Shown here piece by piece: positions 1 to 6,041 of a stretch of 6,218 nucleotides of DNA; position 1 is the first letter of the stretch, and every line of letters begins with the position of its first letter. The notes beneath the pieces were generated by a model, which made no database searches, had not been told where the DNA came from, and saw nothing but the letters and a program-made list of their open reading frames with translations. The stretch lies in the NCBI GenBank assembly GCA_947629615.1, contig CANRER010000089.1, positions 1 to 6,218 on the forward strand, given 5' to 3'. Position numbers and translations under genes: made by a program. The DNA is from an uncultured Clostridia bacterium (GTDB lineage Bacteria > Bacillota > Clostridia > UMGS1883).

Positions 1-1
1 C

Positions 2-739
2 GGCGGGCTGGTGAACGCGGGGAACAGCGGCAAGGTCTGCGAGGTGACGCTCCAGCTCGACATCGACTCCGACGAAAGCGACGTTTACGAGGTTCTGCGC
101 GGCGAGCATGACGATTTTCTGAAAGCCTACGCCGCCGACATCGTCCGCTTCGGCCACCCGGTTTTGCTGCGCCCCTTCAACGAGATGAACGGCGAGTGGT
201 GCAACTATTCGGGCTACCGCACCTCGCGCGACCCGGACGTGTATCTGCGGCTGTACAGATACGTTCGCGGGATTTTCGACGACTGCGGTGCCGATAACGT
301 TATCTGGATATGGAACCCCAACGAGAAAAGCTACCCCGATTTTGTGTGGAACCACGAGGCCATGTATTATCCCGGCGACGAATACGTGGACGTTGTGGGG
401 CTGTCGGGCTACAACACCGGCACGGGCATCGAGGGCGAAATCTGGCGCGGCTTCGAGGAAATTTACGACGGATATTATGAAAGAATGGATGAACGCTTCG
501 GCAAGCCGATGATGATAACCGAGTTCGGCTGTGCGGCCGAGGGCGGCGACAAGCTCGAATGGGTGCGGGATATGTTCCGCGTCCTTCCCGAAAAGTATCC
601 CAAGCTGCGCGCGGCGGTGTGGCTGCACGAGCGCAATACCGACGAACAGGGCAGAACCACGCGGTCGTTTTATTTGGACGATACGCCCGGCCTCCCCGAG
701 CTGTTTAAGGCGGAGCTCGCGAAATTTCGCGGGAAATAG
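2..739 (+). CDS. Glycoside hydrolase family 26 enzyme (beta-mannanase-like), C-terminal part, 5' end cut by window edge
   Basis: The reading frame is open from base 2 to the TAG at 737-739, so about 245 C-terminal residues are present and the start lies outside the window. A GTG at 11 is only an internal Val. Two GH26 landmarks are visible. RPFNEMNG (about 173-196) holds the acid/base Glu (codon 182-184), and MITEFG (about 512-529) holds the nucleophile Glu (codon 521-523). Between them lie VIWIWNPN, YYPGDEYVDVVGLSGYNTG and conserved aromatics, as expected of a (beta/alpha)8 retaining glycosidase. Family members usually cleave beta-1,4-mannan, though some act on xylan or mixed-linkage glucan, so the substrate is uncertain. 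The residue before the acid/base Glu is Asn, where classical GH26 mannanases have His. The protein ends soon after the catalytic domain, with no dockerin, binding module or anchor at the C-terminus. Secretion cannot be judged without the N-terminus. The gene converges on clpX. Confidence 0.88.
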   Translation, partial: GGLVNAGNSGKVCEVTLQLDIDSDESDVYEVLRGEHDDFLKAYAADIVRFGHPVLLRPFNEMNGEWCNYSGYRTSRDPDVYLRLYRYVRGIFDDCGADNVIWIWNPNEKSYPDFVWNHEAMYYPGDEYVDVVGLSGYNTGTGIEGEIWRGFEEIYDGYYERMDERFGKPMMITEFGCAAEGGDKLEWVRDMFRVLPEKYPKLRAAVWLHERNTDEQGRTTRSFYLDDTPGLPELFKAELAKFRGK

Positions 740-748
740 CTGACACGC

Positions 749-767
749 GGGAGAGCAATGCGCTCCC
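749..767. other. Small imperfect stem-loop after the GH26 gene
   Basis: GGGAG (749-753) pairs with CTCCC (763-767). One A/G mismatch follows, then a GC/GC inner pair around an AAT loop. It starts 10 bases after the GH26 stop codon. No T-run follows on either strand, so it is not a stand-alone terminator. It might protect the mRNA 3' end or be chance. No other feature is seen between here and the terminator at 818. Confidence 0.3.
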
Positions 768-817
768 CTACTGTTGCGTTGGTTATTGGTGGGTAGAGCG
801 GAAGATATACGCGCACT

Positions 818-846
818 AAAAAAGCGGAGCCAAGGCTCCGCTTTTT
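818..846. terminator. Bidirectional rho-independent terminator between GH26 gene and clpX
   Basis: A perfect inverted repeat, GCGGAGCC (824-831) and GGCTCCGC (834-841), is separated by AA. The innermost pairs must open to form the loop. It has an A-run on the left (818-823) and a T-run on the right (842-846), so it reads as stem plus U-tract on both strands. It lies 78 bases past the GH26 stop and 20 bases past the clpX stop, the expected place for a shared terminator of convergent genes. Confidence 0.9.
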
Positions 847-866
847 ACCTATCGGAAATCAGGAAA

Positions 867-2129
867 TCAGACCACGTCGGGCAGCTCGGCATGGATAAAC
901 ACCGGCTTACCGCCGTCGAAGCTATCGCGGTTAAATATCACCTTTACTATGCTCTTATCCGAGGGAATATCGAACATAGCGTCGTTAAGGGCCTTTTCCA
1001 TAATCGCGCGCAGGCCCCTCGCGCCGGTTTCGCGCTCTATAGCCCTTTTGGCGATGAAGCGCAGAGCGTCGTCGGTTATTTCGAGGTCAACGCCGTCTAT
1101 CTCGAACAGCTTTTTATACTGGCGCACAAGGGCGTTTTTCGGCTCGGTGAGTATTCTCATCAGGGCTTCCTCGGTGAGAGTTTCAAACGGAACGACCACG
1201 GGAACGCGGCCCACAAATTCGGGTATAAGCCCGTACTTCACCAAATCCTGCGGCTCGGCAAGGGCGAACAGCTCGCCGGTATCCTTATCCTTTTTGCCGG
1301 TTATCTCGGCCCCGAAGCCTATACCCTTTTTCCCTATCCGCTTTTCGATTATCTTATCGAGCCCGGCGAACGCGCCGCCGCAGATAAAGAGGATATTGGT
1401 GGTGTCGATCTGGTAAAATTCCTGATGAGGGTGCTTGCGCCCGCCCTGCGGCGGCACCGAGGCCACCGAGCCCTCGAGTATTTTTAACAGGGCCTGCTGA
1501 ACGCCTTCGCCGCTGACGTCGCGCGTGATGGAAACGTTCTCGCCCTTTTTGGTTATTTTATCAATCTCGTCGATATAGATTACGCCTCGCTCGGCAAGGG
1601 CAATGTCGTAATCGGCGGCCTGAATGAGCTTGAGCAGGATATTCTCGACGTCCTCGCCGACATAGCCCGCCTCGGTGAGGCTGGTGGCGTCGGCAATGGC
1701 GAAGGGCACCTGAAGTATCTTCGCGAGGGTTTGGGCAAGATAGGTCTTGCCGCTGCCGGTGGGGCCGAGCATGAGAATGTTGCTCTTTTGTATTTCAACG
1801 CCGTCGTCCTCGACTTGCGCGTTGATTCGCTTATAGTGGTTGTAAACCGCCACGGCAAGGCTGCGCTTGGCTTCCTCCTGCCCGACGACGTACTCGTCGA
1901 GAATTTGCTTAATCTCAACGGGCGTAGGCACTCCGTCCACGGAGGGCAGCTCGGCCCCCTCGCCGTCGAAGTCGTCGTATTCGTCAAGAATAATGTCGTA
2001 GCAGGCGCGAACGCAGTCGGCGCAGATATAGGCGTCGATGCCCGCTATTATCTGGCGGCCGCCTATCTGCGACTTGCTTCTGCCGCAGAAGGCGCAGAAC
2101 ACCTGCTGGTCGTCACGGTTGTTTGCCAT
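867..2129 (-). CDS. clpX: ATP-dependent Clp protease, ATP-binding unfoldase subunit ClpX
   Basis: This 420-residue AAA+ unfoldase recognises tagged or damaged cytoplasmic proteins, unfolds them with ATP and threads them into ClpP. Length and domain order are standard. A zinc-binding domain has Cys12, Cys15, Cys36 and Cys39. Walker A is GPTGSGKT (122-129) and Walker B is IYIDEID (184-190). The GYVG pore loop is at 155-158 and the RKH pore residues at 231-233. The IGF tripeptide that docks on ClpP is at 270-272, the likely arginine finger is Arg308 in EFVGR, and sensor 2 is GAR at 369-371. No key residue is missing. The ATG at 2129-2127 is preceded by AAGGGA (2142-2137) at 7-base spacing and starts 21 bases after the clpP stop, so the two are probably co-transcribed and translated in balance. 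It is the last gene of the cluster. No lon or ysxC/engB follows before the terminator. Confidence 0.98.
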   Translation of the reverse strand: MANNRDDQQVFCAFCGRSKSQIGGRQIIAGIDAYICADCVRACYDIILDEYDDFDGEGAELPSVDGVPTPVEIKQILDEYVVGQEEAKRSLAVAVYNHYKRINAQVEDDGVEIQKSNILMLGPTGSGKTYLAQTLAKILQVPFAIADATSLTEAGYVGEDVENILLKLIQAADYDIALAERGVIYIDEIDKITKKGENVSITRDVSGEGVQQALLKILEGSVASVPPQGGRKHPHQEFYQIDTTNILFICGGAFAGLDKIIEKRIGKKGIGFGAEITGKKDKDTGELFALAEPQDLVKYGLIPEFVGRVPVVVPFETLTEEALMRILTEPKNALVRQYKKLFEIDGVDLEITDDALRFIAKRAIERETGARGLRAIMEKALNDAMFDIPSDKSIVKVIFNRDSFDGGKPVFIHAELPDVV

Positions 2130-2150
2130 TATACCATCCCTTTTCGGCTT

Positions 2151-2732
2151 TTATTTTCTCTCTATAACCTTATCTATGAGCCCGTAATTAAGGGCTTCCT
2201 CGGCGGTGAGGAAATTGTCGCGCTCGGTGTCGGCCTTAACCTGCTCGATGGGCTTGCCGCAGTTTTCGCTGAGTATTTGGTTGAGCTTATTCTTGATAGC
2301 CACAAAGCGGTCGGCGTGAATCTGAATATCGGTCACTTGGCCCTGATACCCGCCGAGAGGCTGGTGAATCATGATTTCGCTGTTTGGCAGGGCAAGGCGC
2401 TTGCCCTTGGTTCCGCTGCTGAGAAGGAACGCGCCCATGCTGGCCGCCATGCCCACGCATATTGTGGAAACGTCGCACTTGATGTAGCGCATTGTGTCGT
2501 AAATGGCCATGCCGGCCGTCACGCTGCCGCCGGGGCTGTTGATGTAGAACATAACGTCCTTGTCGGGGTCCTCGCTTTCAAGGAACAAAAGCTGGGCCAC
2601 GATAAGGCTGGCGGTGGTGTCGTTTACCTCCTCGCTGAGGAAGATAATCCTGTCCTTCAGAAGGCGGGAATAAATGTCGTAGCTGCGCTCGCCCTGACCG
2701 GTCTGTTCAATGACGTATGGTACCAATGCCAT
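2151..2732 (-). CDS. clpP: ATP-dependent Clp protease, proteolytic subunit ClpP
   Basis: This is the serine peptidase of the Clp system, which forms a two-ring tetradecameric barrel and degrades polypeptides fed by ClpX or ClpC-type unfoldases in the cytoplasm. At 193 residues it has the family length. The catalytic triad is intact: Ser98 in GMAASMGAF, His123 in MIHQPLGG and Asp172 in TERDNF, the same spacing as in Bacillus ClpP. The substrate-binding segment INSPGGSVTAGMAIYD is at 64-79. The start at 2732 has a good GGGAGG site (2746-2741) 8 bases upstream and lies 59 bases after the tig stop. The first residues (MALVPYVIEQTGQGERSYDIYSRLL) match the usual ClpP amino terminus, including the short flexible gate region. 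Its position between tig and clpX is the classic order and supports one co-transcribed unit. No separate promoter for clpP is convincing. Confidence 0.98.
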   Translation of the reverse strand: MALVPYVIEQTGQGERSYDIYSRLLKDRIIFLSEEVNDTTASLIVAQLLFLESEDPDKDVMFYINSPGGSVTAGMAIYDTMRYIKCDVSTICVGMAASMGAFLLSSGTKGKRLALPNSEIMIHQPLGGYQGQVTDIQIHADRFVAIKNKLNQILSENCGKPIEQVKADTERDNFLTAEEALNYGLIDKVIERK

Positions 2733-2791
2733 GATTTTTTCCTCCCAAAAAAATTTTTATAGGCCATAGCCTCGGCGGTGGCCCCGCCCGG

Positions 2792-4084
2792 CTACTCCTG
2801 CTTCATAACCGCGTTTTCCACAAGGAATTTCACGGTTTTTGTAAGGCCCAGATCGTCCTTTAAGGCCTCGGCGTTGGGGGCCATCAGCTCCTTCACCTTT
2901 TCGGCCTCCATACCGTAGGATTCGGCCATCTTGGCGTATTCGGCCTCGAGGTCCTCGTCGCCGGCCTCTATGCCCTCGGCCTTCTTTATGGCTTCAAGCA
3001 CAAGGGTATTCTTGACGGCCTCGGCCGCGCCGGGGCGCATTTGCTCCTTTATGTTCTCAAGGGTCTGGCCTGTGTACTTCATGTAGTTTTCAAGGGTGAG
3101 GCCCTGGCTCTGCATACGGGAGGCCATCTCGCGCACCTGACGCTCGCACTGCTGGTCAACCATGCAGTCCGGCACGTCTACCTTGGCGTTGGCCACAACG
3201 GCGGCCACAACGGCGTCCTCGTAGCGGTGCTCGGCCTCGTGCTCTTTGGCGTGGGCCAGATTTTCGGCGGTATTCTTACGAAGCTCCTCAAGGGTGTCGA
3301 ACTCGCTTACGTCCTTGGCAAACTCGTCGTCAAGCTCGGGCAGATTTTTGCGGGCGAGCTTGTGCATTTTGCACTTGAACAGCGCGGGCTTGCCGGCAAG
3401 CTCCGCCACGTGGTAATCCTCGGGGAAGGTGACGTTTACGTCGATATCCTCGCCGATTTTTTTGCCGATGAGCTGCTCCTCGAAGCCGGGAATGAATTGG
3501 CCGCTGCCAAGCTCCAGCTCGAAGCCCTCGGCCTTGCCCCCGTCAAAGGGCTCGCCGTCCACGCTGCCGTCGAAGTCGAGCGTTACGGTATCGCCCTTAA
3601 GAGCCTCGCCTTCCTCGATTGTTTCGATGCTGGCGGCGTTGTCGCGCATTTTGGCTATCTCGTCGTTAATCTCCTCGTCCGAAACGACAACCGAGGGCTT
3701 AACGGCCTCGACGCCCTTATACTCGCCGAGCGTAACCTCGGGGCGGACGGTGACGGTGGCCGAGAACACAAGGTTCTCGCCCTCCTTTATGGTGATAATG
3801 TCAATCTTCGGCATTTCAACGGGGTCTATGCCGCTTTCCTCAACGGCCGCGTCGTAAGCGTCGGGCACGCAGAAGTTCACCGCGTCGTCATAGAAAACCT
3901 CCTCGCCGTAATACCTTTCGATAACGGCCTTCGGCACCTTGCCCTTGCGGAAGCCGGGCAGGGCTATGCTCTTGACGTTCTTGCGGTAGCTTTTCTGCAT
4001 AGCGTCGGCAAAAACCGTTGCGTCTATCTCGATTTCCAGATAGGTCTTGCCGTTTTCCTTTGGTTCAACCTTCAATACCTTCAT
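2792..4084 (-). CDS. tig: Trigger factor, ribosome-associated chaperone and peptidyl-prolyl isomerase
   Basis: Trigger factor binds the ribosome near the exit tunnel and shields nascent chains. The protein is 430 residues, the usual length. The N-terminal ribosome-binding domain carries the signature GFRKGKVPK (44-52). A FKBP-like isomerase domain spans roughly 150-245, with FDGSVDGEPFDGG and ELGSGQFIPGFEEQLIG. The alpha-helical chaperone arms make up about 113-149 and 250-430, rich in Glu and Lys. The ATG at 4084-4082 is chosen because AGGAGG (4098-4093) sits 8 bases upstream. The frame stays open to an ATG at 4120, but that would add 12 poorly typical residues, encode the ribosome binding site itself and leave no good site of its own. 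It is the first gene of the tig-clpP-clpX cluster, with a likely promoter at 4134-4162. Confidence 0.97.
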   Translation of the reverse strand: MKVLKVEPKENGKTYLEIEIDATVFADAMQKSYRKNVKSIALPGFRKGKVPKAVIERYYGEEVFYDDAVNFCVPDAYDAAVEESGIDPVEMPKIDIITIKEGENLVFSATVTVRPEVTLGEYKGVEAVKPSVVVSDEEINDEIAKMRDNAASIETIEEGEALKGDTVTLDFDGSVDGEPFDGGKAEGFELELGSGQFIPGFEEQLIGKKIGEDIDVNVTFPEDYHVAELAGKPALFKCKMHKLARKNLPELDDEFAKDVSEFDTLEELRKNTAENLAHAKEHEAEHRYEDAVVAAVVANAKVDVPDCMVDQQCERQVREMASRMQSQGLTLENYMKYTGQTLENIKEQMRPGAAEAVKNTLVLEAIKKAEGIEAGDEDLEAEYAKMAESYGMEAEKVKELMAPNAEALKDDLGLTKTVKFLVENAVMKQE

Positions 4085-4092
4085 GGTTAATT

Positions 4093-4098
4093 CCTCCT
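4093..4098 (-). promoter_or_regulatory. Shine-Dalgarno site deciding the tig start
   Basis: Read on the minus strand this is AGGAGG, the full consensus, 8 bases before the ATG at 4084-4082. It rules in favour of the internal ATG over the upstream in-frame ATG at 4120. Confidence 0.9.
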
Positions 4099-4133
4099 GT
4101 TGTTCATCTTTTTGCACCATTAGTCAAATTATA

Positions 4134-4162
4134 TATATATCATAAAACATGAAAAAAATCAA
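4134..4162 (-). promoter_or_regulatory. Candidate sigma-A promoter for tig-clpP-clpX
   Basis: On the minus strand TTGATT (4162-4157) is followed after 17 bases by TATATA (4139-4134), about 50 bases upstream of the tig start. A perfect TATAAT also occurs slightly downstream (4133-4128), but its -35 partner at 17-base spacing is poor (TTTTTC). The stretch is low-complexity AT, so the exact -10 is uncertain. A second, weaker candidate is TTGAAT (4291-4286) with TATAAT (4266-4261) at 19-base spacing. Confidence 0.55.
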
Positions 4163-4183
4163 TAGTTTTTTTCAATATTTTTT

Positions 4184-4197
4184 CGCGGTTATCCGCG
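4184..4197. repeat. Short perfect inverted repeat in the divergent region
   Basis: CGCGG (4184-4188) and CCGCG (4193-4197) flank TTAT, a GC island within AT-rich sequence. A T-run precedes it on the + strand, so neither strand has a U-tract directly after the stem. It could be a protein-binding dyad or chance. It lies upstream of the proposed tig -35 element. Confidence 0.35.
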
Positions 4198-4267
4198 CCG
4201 CTTTTATGTATATCGTATAAAGCAAACGCCGTTTTCCTTCCCTTTTATAATATATGCCACATTATAT

Positions 4268-4281
4268 CCCCTCTCGCGGGG
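4268..4281. repeat. Short inverted repeat upstream of the flippase promoter
   Basis: CCCC (4268-4271) and GGGG (4278-4281) flank TCTCGC. On the + strand it is followed by AAAAA, so it is not a terminator in that direction. The minus strand does not give a U-tract after the stem either. It ends 17 bases before the -35 element at 4299, a position where a regulator could bind. With only a 4-base arm the evidence is slight. Confidence 0.25.
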
Positions 4282-4298
4282 AAAAATTCAAAAACCGC

Positions 4299-4327
4299 TT
4301 GCATTTTTTCCATTCATATTATATAAT
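4299..4327 (+). promoter_or_regulatory. Strong sigma-A-type promoter of the flippase gene
   Basis: TTGCAT (4299-4304) and a perfect TATAAT (4322-4327) are separated by exactly 17 bases, with an A/T-rich spacer. Transcription should begin near 4334. That would place the ATG at 4336 almost at the 5' end of the mRNA and leaves a 20-base leader containing the ribosome binding site for the ATG at 4354. Confidence 0.85.
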
Positions 4328-4338
4328 GTTAAACTATG

Positions 4339-4344
4339 AGAGGA
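4339..4344 (+). promoter_or_regulatory. Shine-Dalgarno site deciding the flippase start
   Basis: AGAGGA lies 9 bases before the ATG at 4354-4356. The in-frame ATG at 4336 has no upstream site and sits almost at the predicted transcript start, so 4354 is preferred. Confidence 0.8.
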
Positions 4345-4353
4345 CTGATACAT

Positions 4354-5973
4354 ATGGCAGAAAAGAAAAAGCCGTCGTTCATGGGCAACGTGCTGACGAT
4401 TATTTTTTCGCAGGTACTGGTTAAGCTGCTCGGCCTCGCCTACCGCGTGGTCATCACGAACGTGAACGGCTTCGGCGACATTGGCAACAGCCTTTACAAT
4501 TTCGGCTTTCAGATATACACGCTGCTTTTGGCGTTAAGCTCCGTCGGGATACCGAACGCCATAAGCAAGCTTGTTTCGGAAAGGTGCGCGCTGAACGACT
4601 TTCGCGGCGCGATGCGGATATTCAAGATAAGCCTCGCGCTGTTCTCGATAATAGGCGGGTTTTTCTCGGCGCTGCTGTTCTTCGGCGCGGACTACTACTG
4701 CGTTCACATTCTTTCGGCTCCCGGCGCGGTATACACGATAAAGGTGCTTGCGCCGTCGATACTGTTCGTGTCGGTTTCCAGCGTGATACGCGGCTTCTTC
4801 ATGGGGCAGCACAACGCCAAGGCCACCGGCACCAGTCAGGTGCTGGAGCAGTTCCTTAAGTCCACGCTGACAATCGTGTTCGTACTCATGGTCGCCGGCA
4901 GCGAGCCCGAATACATGGCCGCCGCCGCCACTCTCGCCACCACGGTTTCGACCGTGCTCAGCCTTATGTACCTTTTCGGCTTCACCGCCGCCCACAGAAA
5001 GGAGCTTGCCGAAAAGTACGCCCTCGCCCCCGCGCTGAAGGATAACAAGCGCGCGCTTTCGGTGGCCAAGACGGTGCTGTGGGTATCTATCCCCATTTCG
5101 CTCGGCTCGGTTGTCACCTCGCTCAACCGCGTGCTTGACACGATAACCGTCAACCGCGGCCTGAAGGCCGCCTTTGCCGCGACGATAACCGACCCCGTTC
5201 TGCTCGAAAAAAAGGCCCTCACTCTCAGCGGCATATTGAGCAAAACCGACGTGCTTATCAACCTACCGCTAGCTATAAATATAGCCTTCGCCACGGTTTT
5301 GGTGCCGACGGTCGCCCGCGCCTACGCGCTTAAGGACTACGACACGGCGGCAAAGCGGGTGGGCTTTTCGCTGCTGACCTCAATCGTCATCGCCCTGCCC
5401 TGCGCGGCGGGCTACGCCGTGCTTTCGGGCGGGATATTAAAGCTGCTGTACCCGGTCTACGCCGACGGGGCGCTGCTGTTCGCGCTGATGACGCCGACGG
5501 TGTTCTTTTCGGCCATGAGCCAAACCATCTACGGCGGGCTTCAGGGCATGGGCAAAATATTTGTGCCTGCGCTGAGCGTACTGTGCGGCGGCGTGGCGAA
5601 GCTGATAATAAATCTTACGCTCATTCCCAACGAGGCGATAAACATTTACGGTGCGCCCCTCGGCTCCATCGCCTGTCAGGGCATAGCCTTCTTCGTCAGC
5701 TTTTACGTGCTGAGAAAGAACCTGCCCTTTAAGATTGACTACGGCCGCTATTATCTGCGCCCCGTAATATCCGCCGGTCTGATGGCCGCGGCGGTTTGGG
5801 CCGTTTATCACTTCGCGGCCCCCGTCCTCGGCAACGCCATAGCCACGCTCGGCTCCATAGCCGTCGGCGCGGCGGTCTACCTCGCGGCGATATTCCTGCT
5901 TAAGGTGTTCACCGCGGAGGAACTTAAAATGCTCCCGATGGGCAATAAGCTGGCAAAGCTCGCGGGAAAGTAA
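4354..5973 (+). CDS. SpoVB/MurJ-type lipid-linked oligosaccharide flippase (MOP superfamily)
   Basis: This is a 539-residue integral membrane protein with about 14 hydrophobic segments (near 12-30, 50-70, 92-112, 130-150, 166-182, 188-210, 238-256, 300-320, 336-358, 370-392, 403-424, 434-453, 468-488 and 496-517), matching the 14-helix MOP fold. Family-like motifs include an N-terminal VLVKLLGLAYRV, a SVGIPNAISKLVSE segment, IRGFFMGQ (145-152) followed by TSQVLEQ, and YGGLQGMGK (393-401). This family moves lipid II or related undecaprenyl-linked sugars outward for peptidoglycan or polysaccharide assembly. Members include SpoVB, needed for spore cortex, and YtgP/MurJ, used in growth. I cannot separate these from sequence alone. 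The sigma-A-like promoter favours growth-time expression, hence perhaps a MurJ role. The ATG at 4354 is chosen from the site at 4339-4344. It is a single-gene unit ending before the terminator at 6001. Confidence 0.88.
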   Translation: MAEKKKPSFMGNVLTIIFSQVLVKLLGLAYRVVITNVNGFGDIGNSLYNFGFQIYTLLLALSSVGIPNAISKLVSERCALNDFRGAMRIFKISLALFSIIGGFFSALLFFGADYYCVHILSAPGAVYTIKVLAPSILFVSVSSVIRGFFMGQHNAKATGTSQVLEQFLKSTLTIVFVLMVAGSEPEYMAAAATLATTVSTVLSLMYLFGFTAAHRKELAEKYALAPALKDNKRALSVAKTVLWVSIPISLGSVVTSLNRVLDTITVNRGLKAAFAATITDPVLLEKKALTLSGILSKTDVLINLPLAINIAFATVLVPTVARAYALKDYDTAAKRVGFSLLTSIVIALPCAAGYAVLSGGILKLLYPVYADGALLFALMTPTVFFSAMSQTIYGGLQGMGKIFVPALSVLCGGVAKLIINLTLIPNEAINIYGAPLGSIACQGIAFFVSFYVLRKNLPFKIDYGRYYLRPVISAGLMAAAVWAVYHFAAPVLGNAIATLGSIAVGAAVYLAAIFLLKVFTAEELKMLPMGNKLAKLAGK

Positions 5974-6000
5974 TATTTTTGTAAATAAAAATTGCGTAAT

Positions 6001-6027
6001 AAAAAGGAGCCCCTTGGGGCTCCTTTT
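6001..6027. terminator. Bidirectional rho-independent terminator between flippase gene and GGGtGRT gene
   Basis: A perfect inverted repeat, GGAGCCCC (6006-6013) and GGGGCTCC (6016-6023), is separated by TT and flanked by AAAAA (6001-6005) and TTTT (6024-6027). It serves either strand. It lies 27 bases after the flippase stop and 14 bases beyond the stop of the minus-strand gene on the right. Confidence 0.92.
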
Positions 6028-6041
6028 GAACTGCCGATTAA

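Larger units (their letters stand above)
4085..4353. promoter_or_regulatory. AT-rich divergent control region between tig and the flippase gene
   Basis: These 269 bases separate two divergent start codons and contain no plausible gene. They are much richer in A and T than the coding regions and hold both outward promoters, both ribosome binding sites and two short inverted repeats. I searched by eye for a CIRCE (HrcA) repeat and a paired CtsR heptad site, expected in some Firmicutes clp promoters. I saw neither. Only one half-site-like AGTCAAA occurs, at 4122-4128. Confidence 0.8.

Noticed and set aside
774..1487. + strand open frame of 237 codons starting in the GH26-clpX gap
   Set aside because: It begins before and reads through the terminator hairpin, then runs antisense to clpX. 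No promoter or ribosome binding site was seen.
1731..2762. Long + strand open frame of 343 codons opposite clpP and the start of clpX
   Set aside because: It is the antisense of two certain genes. The long frame follows from their G/C-rich third positions, and the predicted protein has no recognisable domain and no ribosome binding site.
2747..2783. Possible attenuator between tig and clpP: GGCCA/TGGCC arms followed on the minus strand by an AT stretch and seven T
   Set aside because: The stem is only 5 bases with a 12-base loop, and the T-run begins 8 bases after the stem, so it does not look like a working terminator.
3041..4090. Long + strand open frame of 349 codons opposite tig
   Set aside because: It is a shadow of the tig coding strand, with Leu/Val/Gly-rich composition typical of an antisense frame, and tig is unambiguous.
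4122..4128. AGTCAAA resembling one half of a CtsR operator
   Set aside because: The second heptad at the required 3-base spacing is absent, since the sequence continues as an AT repeat.
4131..4140. (AT)5 run as a repeat element
   Set aside because: It is a short run of low-complexity promoter sequence overlapping the proposed -10 region, not a repeat array.
4534..4995. Minus-strand frame opposite the flippase gene, and similar shorter frames at 4836-5294 and 5437-5811
   Set aside because: They have charged, low-information antisense composition and lie entirely within a gene with clear membrane segments and a promoter.
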